Origin: Pseudoalteromonas luteoviolacea DSM 6061
GTDB taxonomy: Bacteria > Pseudomonadota > Gammaproteobacteria > Enterobacterales > Alteromonadaceae
Assembly: GCF_001625655.1 (NCBI RefSeq)
Contig: NZ_AUYB01000147.1
Location: 1 to 63,026, forward strand
Reading direction: 5' to 3'
Length of the DNA stretch: 63,026 bases
This document shows, piece after piece, positions 8,183 to 16,553 of this stretch; the stretch's first letter is position 1, and the number at the start of each line of letters is the position of its first letter. A program made the position numbers and the translations under genes. The notes below the pieces were generated by a model. That model was given only the letters and a program-made list of their open reading frames with translations, was not told where the DNA came from and searched no databases.

Positions 8183-9568
8183 ATGTTTAAACAAGCTTTA
8201 CTGACAGCATCAGTATTTGCAGCTTGCTCTGCAAGTGCAGTTGTACTGGTTGAAAACACCGCGGGCAGCAATGGAACTTTAGTCAACGCCACAGCGAATG
8301 AAGTTGTGATCTCGGGTGTTGCGAGTAACCTTGACCAAGAGCGAGGTGCGGTTGCATTGCAAAACAACCAAGATGGGACTTTTACGGTAAGCTTTAAAGA
8401 GTGGGAGTACCTAGATGGCTCACACTCAAACGAGACTATCTCGACACTCACGCTCAGTGCTGGTACGCATGCAATGCAAGATGGCTCAATTTGGGAAGTG
8501 GGTACGATTGATTTGAGCACCGCTAGCCAAACATTTAATTTTGCACAGCAATATGATCAAGTTCCCTATCTATTTTTGAGTCCACAGTCTGACAATGGCG
8601 GGTTTGCTTATGTAGCGCGTGCCAACAGCGTGAACCAAATTGGGTTTAGTGCCAAAATTCAATATCAAGAACTACAGACAACAGCAAATACGCGTGTAGG
8701 TCAAACGGTTTCATATTTGGCAGTGTACGCGCCGAGCAAGTCAGGCAACTTGGATACGGGCGAAGTATATAAGCTAAATCAAGTTAAGGTAGACGAGCTC
8801 CCAGTTCAGTTCGAAAGCCATGAGCTGTTCTTGCAAGAAGAGCAGTCTCGTGATGCTGAGCTTACACACGTCCATGAAGTAATTAACGTACTGGATATCA
8901 ATGGTCACTTATTTGCGCAAGATATAACGTCAATTGGTGGCGATACAGCGACTATCCGTGCAAACAAAAACGTCCAACCAGCTATTGGAAATACTAGCTG
9001 TAAAGCTATTTTGGATAAAGATCCAGCTTCACAATCAGGCTACTACACTTTAGATCCAGATGGCATTGGTGGCTTGTCTGAATTTACCACCTACTGTGAT
9101 ATGGAAACGGAAGGGGGTGGTTGGACCCTTATGGGGATCCGTTACGTACCAGGTAAAGCATACAATCATATTCATGACTTTGAGGTATTGTTTACCGCGA
9201 CACAAAACATCACCTCATTTGGTGATAATTACCACTTAACAGACTCTCAGTGGGTTCATTATAAAAACAACAGCCAAGAATTGATGGTTACAATGCGTGA
9301 TGTGGGCGTATTTGCGGTTGCTGATATTGCAGTCTTAAACAATGCGAGTTGCATTCCGCTGCAAGATACATTGGGCCGGAATCATGGTATGGCGGGTGAG
9401 CATCAATTCAGACTCTACTGGCATGAAACATCTGGTTGCAGCGGCACCGGCACTGATTACTCAATGCTAAACTACCATAATATCTATGCGTATGCAGGTG
9501 GTGTATATAAGGCTGGGAATGTTGCCGGTATTGCGGTTGAGCAAACCACGTACATCTTTGTGAGATAA
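8183..9568 (+). CDS. Secreted fibrinogen-like / lectin-like protein
   Basis: This 461-residue protein has a Sec signal peptide (LLTASVFAACSASA). Residues of roughly 85-190 contain FNFAQQYDQVPYLFLSPQ and a repeated beta pattern that resembles H-type lectin or related sugar-binding modules. From about residue 265 a fibrinogen C-terminal-like domain begins: a first cysteine in SCKAIL, a GYYTLDPDG turn and YCDMETEGGGWTLMG. Such domains bind sugars or acetylated groups in animals, and bacterial forms are mostly uncharacterised. The product is likely exported as an adhesin or lectin. It stands alone, with a strong ribosome site and no enzyme motif. Its position beside a tRNA gene fits an acquired gene, but this is not proven. 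Confidence 0.83.
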   Translation: MFKQALLTASVFAACSASAVVLVENTAGSNGTLVNATANEVVISGVASNLDQERGAVALQNNQDGTFTVSFKEWEYLDGSHSNETISTLTLSAGTHAMQDGSIWEVGTIDLSTASQTFNFAQQYDQVPYLFLSPQSDNGGFAYVARANSVNQIGFSAKIQYQELQTTANTRVGQTVSYLAVYAPSKSGNLDTGEVYKLNQVKVDELPVQFESHELFLQEEQSRDAELTHVHEVINVLDINGHLFAQDITSIGGDTATIRANKNVQPAIGNTSCKAILDKDPASQSGYYTLDPDGIGGLSEFTTYCDMETEGGGWTLMGIRYVPGKAYNHIHDFEVLFTATQNITSFGDNYHLTDSQWVHYKNNSQELMVTMRDVGVFAVADIAVLNNASCIPLQDTLGRNHGMAGEHQFRLYWHETSGCSGTGTDYSMLNYHNIYAYAGGVYKAGNVAGIAVEQTTYIFVR

Positions 9569-9573
9569 TGAAA

Positions 9574-9601
9574 AAGGAGCAACCTGCTAAGGTTGCTCCT
9601 T
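9574..9601 (-). terminator. Rho-independent terminator
   Basis: An 11-base stem (AAGGAGCAACC with its complement) closes a 6-base loop. On the minus strand it is followed by a T run (9571-9575), so it ends the M1 peptidase/DUF6702 transcript. It may also stop the convergent fibrinogen-like gene. Confidence 0.8.
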
Positions 9602-9618
9602 GAAATAAGCTGGGGTGT

Positions 9619-10116
9619 TTAAAAACGCGTTTCAAGCCACGTTTTGTTGTGGCTAAAATATAAGGTACGCACTTTGCCTTTACCCTCAACATTCACCATA
9701 TTAATCTGTGTTGGCCAAAGGTCTCTCAGTGCACCGTTAAACATTTTAATGCCCTTTGCTGTATCAGCGAGCGTTGTTTCTTGATATACCCAAAAAAACT
9801 TGCCCTCTACTTCAAAGCCAACATTTGTCAGTACAATGGGCTTATCGTCCAATGTTCTCAACTGAAAATGTGTCGCCACATAGTCTGCAAATTGCTGCTG
9901 TGTTTTTTTGGCGTTGAGAATGTCCGCTTTTTTGTCAAATAATGATTGCACAGCATGCTCAGTATCATGAAGGTAGAAGCGGTGCATCAACTCCAACTGC
10001 CCCGTGTTTTTATTAAACAAAGCTGTTGTTTCAGATGCCTTTTGCTGGTGTGCGAATACCGGTAAGCTCGTTACTAGGGTAAAAGCTACTATCAAAAGAT
10101 GAAAATATCGAATCAT
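9619..10116 (-). CDS. DUF6702 family exported protein
   Basis: This 165-residue protein starts with a signal peptide (MIRYFHLLIVAFTLVTSLPVFA, cleavage before HQQK). The mature part matches what I know of DUF6702: an N-terminal MHRFYLHDTEHAV segment with histidines, an alpha-beta middle and a C-terminal NHKTW-like motif (SHNKTWLETRF). The family often sits beside M1 metallopeptidases. That is so here: the ATG overlaps the peptidase stop by one base (TAATG), so translation is coupled. It probably acts in the periplasm as a partner or accessory of the peptidase. The biochemical role is unknown. Confidence 0.8.
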   Translation of the reverse strand: MIRYFHLLIVAFTLVTSLPVFAHQQKASETTALFNKNTGQLELMHRFYLHDTEHAVQSLFDKKADILNAKKTQQQFADYVATHFQLRTLDDKPIVLTNVGFEVEGKFFWVYQETTLADTAKGIKMFNGALRDLWPTQINMVNVEGKGKVRTLYFSHNKTWLETRF

Positions 10117-12572
10117 TATTTACCCTCTTTTGCGTCATCAACTTTTAGTTTAGTTTTAATATCTTGCATAATATCGCGCTTCACTTTGTCTTTGCTCTTA
10201 GCCTTTTTGTACGCTTCAACACGAGACGGAATGATACGACGAGGATAGTGATTGTTTTCAATATTCACATCGGCAGTCTCCCAACCTGGGTCAACAACAA
10301 CCTGTGTGAGTACTTTATTTTTGTTTGTGACAATTAATTTACGTACGTGCTTTGGACTTCTTCGCCAAATTTCAGCAGGAATGTACTGATTTTCTTTACT
10401 GCCGTCTTCAAAAGTGAGTTCAAGTAAAATAGGCATGACCAAGCCACCGATATTTGAGAACTCAAGCACGTAGTAGTTCTTATCTTCTTCAAGGGCGCGA
10501 GCGAGTGTTTTGCGCTCCCAAGGTTCCAACGAATCAAGAAACTCTTTGTACTTGTTGCGCTCTTCGTTTGTTACTGTAAAGCGGTCGTTGTCGTCGTAAA
10601 AGTCGCGAATATCTGGGTTTAGATCAATCCATAGCTGTTTGCCCTCGGCTTTATTCCGTTCAACAAAAAGGGAAGAAGGCTTGTCTTGTTCAAACTTGCG
10701 TTCGCGGGCAAAGTCGATATCAGGGTCGTGCGTATCTAATCGCATTTGGTAAACTTTATCGAGAGAGATATCTACATGATCGGTGGAATAAAACCAGCCA
10801 CGCCAGAACCAATCAAGGTCGACTCCGGAGGCTTCTTCCATGGTGCGGAAAAAATCAGAAGGTGTAGGGCGCTTGAATCGCCAGCGTTCAGAGAACTCTT
10901 TAAATGCAAAGTCGAATAGCTCTCGGCCTAAAATAACTTCGCGCAATATATTTAAAGCCGCAGCAGGTTTCGTATAGGCATTTGGACCTAAGCGCAAAAC
11001 ACTGTCTGACTGGGTCATAATTGGTACTTGGTTTTCTGATTTCATGTAACCAATAATGTCTCTTGGTTCTACGCCCCAAGGAATATTTGGATCCCATTCA
11101 CGCCCTGCCACGCCGTCTAAAAAGCTGTTTAGGCCTTCGTCCATCCAAGTCCATTGGCGCTCATCAGAGTTAACAATCATTGGGAAGTAAATGTGGCCAA
11201 TTTCGTGGATCACCACGCCAATTAAAAAGCGCTTTTCAGCTTGCGAGTAGGTGCGAGTGCCGTCATCTTGCAACTCAGTACGTGGGCCGTTGAACGTGAT
11301 CATTGGGTATTCCATGCCACCAACTGGGCCATTTACCGACTGAGCCGTAGGGTAGGGGTAGTCAAATGAAAAACGTGAATAAACTTCCATGGTATGAATT
11401 ACCGACTCTGTGGAATATTTCTTCCAAAGGTCACCACCTTCTTTAGGGTAAAAGGACATCGCCATTACATGTGGCATCTCTTCGCCCCCTTGCTGATAAC
11501 CACGGGCATCCCACATAAACTTACGAGAAGAAGCCCAAGCAAAATCACGTACATTATCAGCTTTAAACTTCCATGTTTTACGTTTGGTTGAGCCTGCTTT
11601 TTCGTTTTCTAACGCTTCTTCTTCAGTTACGATGAAAACAGGACGCTTTGCGTTTTTGGCTTCTTTCAATCGCGCGCGTTGGGTGCGAGTAAGCACATCT
11701 TTAGGGTTAGTAAGTACCCCAGTTGCGCTGACAATGTGATCGGCAGGTACTTCAATTTCAACTTCATAGTCGCCAAATTCAAGTGTAAATTCGCCGCGAC
11801 CTAAAAACTCTTTGTTTGTCCATGCTTCGTAATCTGTATAAGCGTGAAGGCGCGGAAACCATTGGGCTAATAAAAATATGTCATTCCCACCAGGGCGCGC
11901 ATCATCTGGAAAGTGTTCATATCCTGAACGAGCAGATACAGCGTCTTCTTCAACAATGTTGAATGCAAAATCAATCGCAAACTTAACCGAGTCACCAGAC
12001 TTTAATGGTGTAGGCAAATCAATGCGCATTTGTGTGCCAACAATGGTAAAGCTCAGCTTTTTACCTCGGCTGTTGGTAACTGCACTGATCTCATAGCCTA
12101 GTTCATTATCGGCCATAAACTGTTGGCGTCTAAGCTCTCCAAGGCTTATTTTTGCAGGGGTCGTGCTAGTACCAGCTTGCGTAAGTGGTCCTCTGCGCCC
12201 AACGCCGCCAAAGTTATTAGCCATGTTTGCAATAGAGTCTTCCTTGAATATGTTTTGGTCTAGCTGAACCCAAAGGTATTTTAATTTATAAGGTGAGTTA
12301 TTGTGATAGGTTATTTTTTCATGACCTGTTAAACGGCGCTTTTCTTCATCAAGCGACACCTTGATTTTGTAATCAACCTTTTGCTGCCAATATTGTTGTC
12401 CCGGTTCTCCAGCTGCATTTCTATAGACATTTGGTGTTGGAAGTACTTCATCCAGTTGGCGGAATTTATCTTCAAAGTCGCCTTTGGTTTGTTTTATTGC
12501 GGATGCGTGAGCAGATGCTAGAAAAGCGAGTGGCGCTAGCAGTGCAATGAGCAATGATGTGTTTGTTTTCAT
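10116..12572 (-). CDS. M1 family zinc metallopeptidase
   Basis: This is an 818-residue exported aminopeptidase-like protein with a signal peptide (LLIALLAPLAFLASAHA). The M1 exopeptidase motif appears as GGMEYP at 418-423. The zinc site is HEIGH at 456-460, with the third ligand Glu479 in WMDEGLNS. The C-terminal region after about residue 560 is long and highly charged, and ends in a lysine-rich tail. This divergent M1 branch differs from PepN in being secreted and in lacking a clear ERAP1-like helical end. It is co-transcribed with a DUF6702 gene. It likely cleaves peptides in the periplasm for nutrition or protein turnover. Confidence 0.92.
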   Translation of the reverse strand: MKTNTSLLIALLAPLAFLASAHASAIKQTKGDFEDKFRQLDEVLPTPNVYRNAAGEPGQQYWQQKVDYKIKVSLDEEKRRLTGHEKITYHNNSPYKLKYLWVQLDQNIFKEDSIANMANNFGGVGRRGPLTQAGTSTTPAKISLGELRRQQFMADNELGYEISAVTNSRGKKLSFTIVGTQMRIDLPTPLKSGDSVKFAIDFAFNIVEEDAVSARSGYEHFPDDARPGGNDIFLLAQWFPRLHAYTDYEAWTNKEFLGRGEFTLEFGDYEVEIEVPADHIVSATGVLTNPKDVLTRTQRARLKEAKNAKRPVFIVTEEEALENEKAGSTKRKTWKFKADNVRDFAWASSRKFMWDARGYQQGGEEMPHVMAMSFYPKEGGDLWKKYSTESVIHTMEVYSRFSFDYPYPTAQSVNGPVGGMEYPMITFNGPRTELQDDGTRTYSQAEKRFLIGVVIHEIGHIYFPMIVNSDERQWTWMDEGLNSFLDGVAGREWDPNIPWGVEPRDIIGYMKSENQVPIMTQSDSVLRLGPNAYTKPAAALNILREVILGRELFDFAFKEFSERWRFKRPTPSDFFRTMEEASGVDLDWFWRGWFYSTDHVDISLDKVYQMRLDTHDPDIDFARERKFEQDKPSSLFVERNKAEGKQLWIDLNPDIRDFYDDNDRFTVTNEERNKYKEFLDSLEPWERKTLARALEEDKNYYVLEFSNIGGLVMPILLELTFEDGSKENQYIPAEIWRRSPKHVRKLIVTNKNKVLTQVVVDPGWETADVNIENNHYPRRIIPSRVEAYKKAKSKDKVKRDIMQDIKTKLKVDDAKEGK

Positions 12573-12660
12573 TTTATATTCTTTCTTGTTTTCACTTATT
12601 GTTACGCTGAACTACAGCAGTCGATTTTGGTTTCTCCTTGGCTTTCCTCCTATTAAGTTT

Positions 12661-12680
12661 GGTTGCGAAGTATCGCAACC
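12661..12680 (-). terminator. Possible terminator after the COG0523 gene
   Basis: GGTTGCGA and TCGCAACC form an 8-base stem with a 4-base loop, 22 bases past the stop of the COG0523 gene. There is no good T run on that strand, although one follows on the opposite strand, so its function is uncertain. Confidence 0.4.
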
Positions 12681-12701
12681 GTGTTTTTAAAAATCTTGCT
12701 T

Positions 12702-13700
12702 TCAACTCAAACAGCTAAGTAAACGGCTTTGCCATTGGGAGTCTTGCTTTTGGGCAATGATTTCGATGCGGCTTTCCATGCATTCATCGAGCTCAACTTC
12801 TGTGACACCATCGCTCGTTTTGTTGTAGCCAAAAATGCCTTGAGTTGTTATGAAAACTGCTTTGATACGTTCAGCTTCGATATGTAAGAACAATTGGCGT
12901 AGCTTCTGTCTGTCGAATACTTTATCTGGGGAAAAGCGCCAGCCTGCACTAACAAAGCCCTCTCCTTCATTTTCAGCTGACAAAAAGCCACTTTGAGGAA
13001 TTGGCGCCGCGTTAATATCTCTTGCAGGATTTGCTTCATGGTGGTGATGATGGCACGGCGGTTTGGTATGTGCGTGTGTTTGGCCAACGAGCCATTGGGG
13101 GTCGAGTTGACCATGCTCGCAAAAATACAGCTTTTTGTTATCAAACCCTAGTTTGTTTAGATAATGGGTAAGTGAGTCTTTGTGGTGCGCATCATAAAGA
13201 TCTTGTTTATTGCCAATCACAACGTCTGAAATTGCAATTTGTTGTACAAAAGTCGCATGTTCTGTATACCGATGATCTTCTAGATTGCGTGCATCAACTA
13301 AAGTGACAACTTGCTCTAAGTTCAAAAGCTTTTGATAGTAATCATTGGAAAGCAGCTGTAAAACTTCTAGTGGGTGGCCAAGGCCAGTGGGTTCTATCAG
13401 TAGTCGATGTGGCTTAGCCTCGCTGAGGAGCTGGTTCAGCGCTATTTGCATTGGCAAACCAGATGCGCAACACATGCAACCGCCAGGTACTTCACGAATG
13501 TACACTGAGTCTTGCTTTTGCCCATTTAACAAGTTGCCATCTATGCCAATCTCCCCAAATTCATTGACCAGTATTGCCCAACGTTCACCCTCAGGTTTTT
13601 GCGATAGTAAATGTTTGATAGCAGAGGTTTTGCCCACACCTAAAAAGCCAGTGACGATATTAGTTGGAATGGCCGAGATAGGGGCACGTGTACTTTGCAT
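12702..13700 (-). CDS. COG0523 (CobW/P47K) GTPase, probable zinc metallochaperone
   Basis: This 332-residue protein is a G3E GTPase of the COG0523 family. It has the P-loop GFLGVGKT, the metal-binding CxCC motif in GGCMCCASG, and a GNKQDL guanine-recognition motif. A histidine run of five residues lies in the middle linker, and a CobW C-terminal domain follows. Members hand zinc or other metals to target enzymes. A strong Zur box lies just upstream, so this one is very likely made under zinc shortage. The start was set at 13700 because GGAG precedes that ATG by 6 bases; the longer TTG start at 13721 lacks a ribosome site. It resembles the YeiR/ZigA type more than cobalamin CobW, as no cobalamin genes are nearby. 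Confidence 0.88.
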   Translation of the reverse strand: MQSTRAPISAIPTNIVTGFLGVGKTSAIKHLLSQKPEGERWAILVNEFGEIGIDGNLLNGQKQDSVYIREVPGGCMCCASGLPMQIALNQLLSEAKPHRLLIEPTGLGHPLEVLQLLSNDYYQKLLNLEQVVTLVDARNLEDHRYTEHATFVQQIAISDVVIGNKQDLYDAHHKDSLTHYLNKLGFDNKKLYFCEHGQLDPQWLVGQTHAHTKPPCHHHHHEANPARDINAAPIPQSGFLSAENEGEGFVSAGWRFSPDKVFDRQKLRQLFLHIEAERIKAVFITTQGIFGYNKTSDGVTEVELDECMESRIEIIAQKQDSQWQSRLLSCLS

Positions 13701-13752
13701 TGCTTGCTCCAGATTATTCAAAGCGATGTGACGATTTAAGGGGATTATATTT

Positions 13753-13775
13753 GAAATGTTATACTATAACAATTG
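13753..13775 (-). promoter_or_regulatory. Zur box
   Basis: TGTTATACTATAACA (13757-13771) is a perfect inverted repeat around a central C. Together with its left flank GAAA it matches the known gammaproteobacterial Zur operator almost exactly. It ends 52 bases before the chosen start of the COG0523 gene, so it is well placed to repress that gene when zinc is plentiful. Confidence 0.88.
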
Positions 13776-13889
13776 TTGTGTTCTATAGAGCTGTATCAAC
13801 TTAGTTCAGTTACCAAGTTCGAGGTACTTTTGTACAGAGAATTAGCGCTTTAAAGCAATGGGTTAGAGAGGAAATAATTAATGAATAGT

Positions 13890-13918
13890 AAAAAGCGGCA
13901 GGTTAACTGCCGCTTTTT
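13890..13918 (-). terminator. Rho-independent terminator
   Basis: AAAAAGCGGCAG and its complement form a 12-base stem around GTTAA, with T runs on both sides. It lies 10 bases past the end of the symporter gene and ends that transcript. Confidence 0.88.
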
Positions 13919-13927
13919 AAAAGCAGA

Positions 13928-15349
13928 TTACTGCTTTTTGTGCCAGATGCCCTCAGGAAGAGTTTTGGCAATTTCTGGCCGACTACTTGGGTCAAATTTA
14001 GGTGTTTTACCTTGTTTTAATTGAGCGCGGTAATCTTTCGCGAGCCAAATTACGATGCCAGAAAGCATAAATAGAGCTGCAACGTTAACAATCGCCATCA
14101 GACCCATTGAAATGTCAGCAAGCGTCCAAATTAGGCCTAATTCACCAACTGCACCAAACATAACCATGCCTAGAACACAGATGCGGAATATCATCATTGC
14201 CATTTTGTTTTCTTGCAAAAAGATCAGGTTTGTTTCTGCGTAGCTGTAGTTAGCAACAATAGATGTAAAAGCAAAAAAGAAAATTGCCACAGCAATAAAC
14301 ACTGCTCCCCAGTCACCCACATGTTCAACAAGTGCTTTTTGAGTCAGTGCAATACCGGTTACGCCAGAATCTGGAACGAGTTGGTTTGAAAGTAAAACCA
14401 ATGCCGCAGTTGCACTACAAATGACGATTGTGTCTACAAAAACGCCTAGCATTTGTACATAGCCTTGCGATGCAGGGTGGTTTGGATTCGGTGTAGCACT
14501 TGCTGCTGCGTTTGCCGCACTACCCATACCTGCTTCGTTAGAAAATAAACCACGCTTAATCCCTTGGATCATAGCCTGCATAACTGCGTAGCCAACAGCA
14601 CCACCTGCAGCTTGCTCTAAGCCAAAGGCGCTATCAATGATTTGTTTGAATACTGCCGGAAGTTGCTCAAAATTGCTAAAGCACACGTAAAGTGCAACGA
14701 GCAAGTAAGCTAGTGCCATAAATGGAACAACGAGTTCAGCAAAACGAGCAATTGTCTTTAAGCCACCAAAGATAATGATCGCAGAGCCAACCACTAAAAT
14801 GATACCCATAATATACTTAGGTACATCAAATGCCACTTCGAATGCTGCTGCAATGGAATTTGACTGTACGGCATTGAACACTAAGCCAAACGCGAGGATC
14901 AAACATAGCGAAAACAACACACCCATCCAGCGTTTGTTTAGCCCATACTGCATGTAATAGGCAGGCCCACCTCGGTAATTACCCTCTTCATCTTTTACTT
15001 TGTAAAGCTGTGCAAGCGCGCTTTCTGCAAAACTTGTTGCCATCCCAATTAGAGCAATAAGCCACATCCAAAAGATTGCGCCAGCACCACCTAAATACAA
15101 GGCAACAGCTACACCGGCCATGTTACCGGTACCTACTCGGGCTGCGAGGGAAGTACAAAATGCTTGAAATGACGAGATGCCTTCGCCTGCACCGTTGCGA
15201 CTATTTGCCATGACTTTGATCATGTGAGGGAACTGGGCAAATTGGATGAACCCCAGTCGGATTGTAAAGAAAACACCGGCTGCTATTAATAGGTATATAA
15301 GAATATGTCCCCACAACAGGCCACTGATTTGGTTAAAAAACTCAGCCAT
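13928..15349 (-). CDS. Alanine/glycine:cation symporter (AGCS family)
   Basis: This inner-membrane protein of 473 residues takes up alanine or glycine with Na+ or H+. It has about ten hydrophobic segments and the family's conserved stretches: AARVGTGNMAGVA near residue 70, GGPAYYMQYGL near 127 and GLFSNEAGMGSAANAAA near 268. The length is normal for the family. AAGGA stands 7 bases before the ATG. It is a single-gene unit with its own terminator. No glycine riboswitch could be seen upstream, although such switches often precede this family. The exact substrate, alanine or glycine, cannot be separated by eye. Confidence 0.93.
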   Translation of the reverse strand: MAEFFNQISGLLWGHILIYLLIAAGVFFTIRLGFIQFAQFPHMIKVMANSRNGAGEGISSFQAFCTSLAARVGTGNMAGVAVALYLGGAGAIFWMWLIALIGMATSFAESALAQLYKVKDEEGNYRGGPAYYMQYGLNKRWMGVLFSLCLILAFGLVFNAVQSNSIAAAFEVAFDVPKYIMGIILVVGSAIIIFGGLKTIARFAELVVPFMALAYLLVALYVCFSNFEQLPAVFKQIIDSAFGLEQAAGGAVGYAVMQAMIQGIKRGLFSNEAGMGSAANAAASATPNPNHPASQGYVQMLGVFVDTIVICSATAALVLLSNQLVPDSGVTGIALTQKALVEHVGDWGAVFIAVAIFFFAFTSIVANYSYAETNLIFLQENKMAMMIFRICVLGMVMFGAVGELGLIWTLADISMGLMAIVNVAALFMLSGIVIWLAKDYRAQLKQGKTPKFDPSSRPEIAKTLPEGIWHKKQ

Positions 15350-15527
15350 CGGATATCCTTTGATTAAGGTAACGAAAAATTTTGAGAGCGTAACTTACCA
15401 CAAATAGGCGAGTTCACGAAATTACTGCGATGTAAACAACTACCGAGACATGTGTGGTTAGGGGCTTTATGGTAATTATAATCTTCCCTTATTTAGGCAA
15501 CTATGGAGCACAGGCAATTTAATATGC

Positions 15528-16250
15528 TCACGATAGTTCAATTGGCCATTGATAGTCAGAAAAGTCAGGTAAAAAGGTCAATGCATGTAGCTTAGTCGCC
15601 CAAGTATCGAATAAATCTCCAATGTTAGAAAAGTGCGGCATTGCAAAATAAATACATGCGATAGTCACACAAACCTGTGTTAATGAGGTGACAGGATAGC
15701 GTAAATCAATGGGCTTTAAGGCCGTACCAAATGAAGCTTTCAACTCTTTGTTATCAATATCAACACTGTAACATTCGTCCAAAATGAGATGTGTTAACGC
15801 GCCCACCATAACAAACATACTTGAAAGCACTGACATATGCAGTGTCACTCCTAAAAGTAGGCAGCTATGAAAAGTTAAAGCACAAAACATACATACCGCG
15901 GATATTGAATGGAGCGTGGCCCGGTGCACAGTAAAATGCTCAAAAATGGGTTTTATGGCATACATAAAGAGCAAATAAATACATAGCCCGAGCATCCATG
16001 TTTCCAAAATGGAGTCGAACTGATAGTTTAGTAGCAAAACTCCAGCGACCAGAATAGCAAAAATACTAAACAAGCTATTTAATGACTTTGATTTATCTGA
16101 ATCTAAATCAGGTAACAACCCTGCAAGCGCACCGACAATAAATAGCCCCAATGCTTGAAATCCGCTGACTTCAGACATGCTTACAATCACTGAACTGAGT
16201 GTGGCACTGACTATCGTTGAGGCTTTTAGGTGTGTAGAAAAGTTTGCCAT
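15528..16250 (-). CDS. YdjM/DUF457-like membrane-bound metal-dependent hydrolase
   Basis: This 240-residue protein has four or more membrane segments. It carries the family marks: an N-terminal FSTHLKAS, a GLLPDLDSDKSKS motif near residue 45, and a later THLILDECYSVD segment. These histidines and aspartates are thought to bind a metal. E. coli YdjM belongs here and is under SOS control, but I found no LexA box upstream. The ribosome site is weak (GGAAG). It stands alone between the symporter and the divergent amidohydrolase-like gene. The substrate is unknown. Confidence 0.82.
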   Translation of the reverse strand: MANFSTHLKASTIVSATLSSVIVSMSEVSGFQALGLFIVGALAGLLPDLDSDKSKSLNSLFSIFAILVAGVLLLNYQFDSILETWMLGLCIYLLFMYAIKPIFEHFTVHRATLHSISAVCMFCALTFHSCLLLGVTLHMSVLSSMFVMVGALTHLILDECYSVDIDNKELKASFGTALKPIDLRYPVTSLTQVCVTIACIYFAMPHFSNIGDLFDTWATKLHALTFLPDFSDYQWPIELS

Positions 16251-16553
16251 ATCACTTCCGAGTGTTTGGTTTGTGTAACTTAGTCGCTATTGTACATAAA
16301 GCGCTTAGTTTACATTAAAACTCTGAAGCAAAAAGGCCTATTGTAAAACTTAGGAGAATTGTCCGAACTTTTCATCAGCTTCTCCATTTGTCATATTTTT
16401 GTAAAAAAGAACGCCGGTGAGCTGTTGTCCCGCTATTTATGAACTAGTGTAATGGTATGTAATGTTCTTTGTATGGGCAGTTTACTAGCCTAGTAAGGAC
16501 GATGTTTACATGTGTCTAAACACGCTACTAATGTTATTCGGGAGTGATAAGGG
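16251..16553. other. Divergent promoter region
   Basis: These 303 bases separate two divergent genes and should hold both promoters. No gene, strong hairpin or recognised operator was found. GGGAG at 16540-16544 is the ribosome site of the plus-strand gene. Confidence 0.55.

Noticed and set aside
15350..15527. Possible glycine riboswitch before the AGCS symporter
   Set aside because: The conserved aptamer core could not be found on the transcript strand.
16251..16340. Possible LexA box before the YdjM-like gene
   Set aside because: No CTG-N10-CAG pattern with the right spacing was seen.
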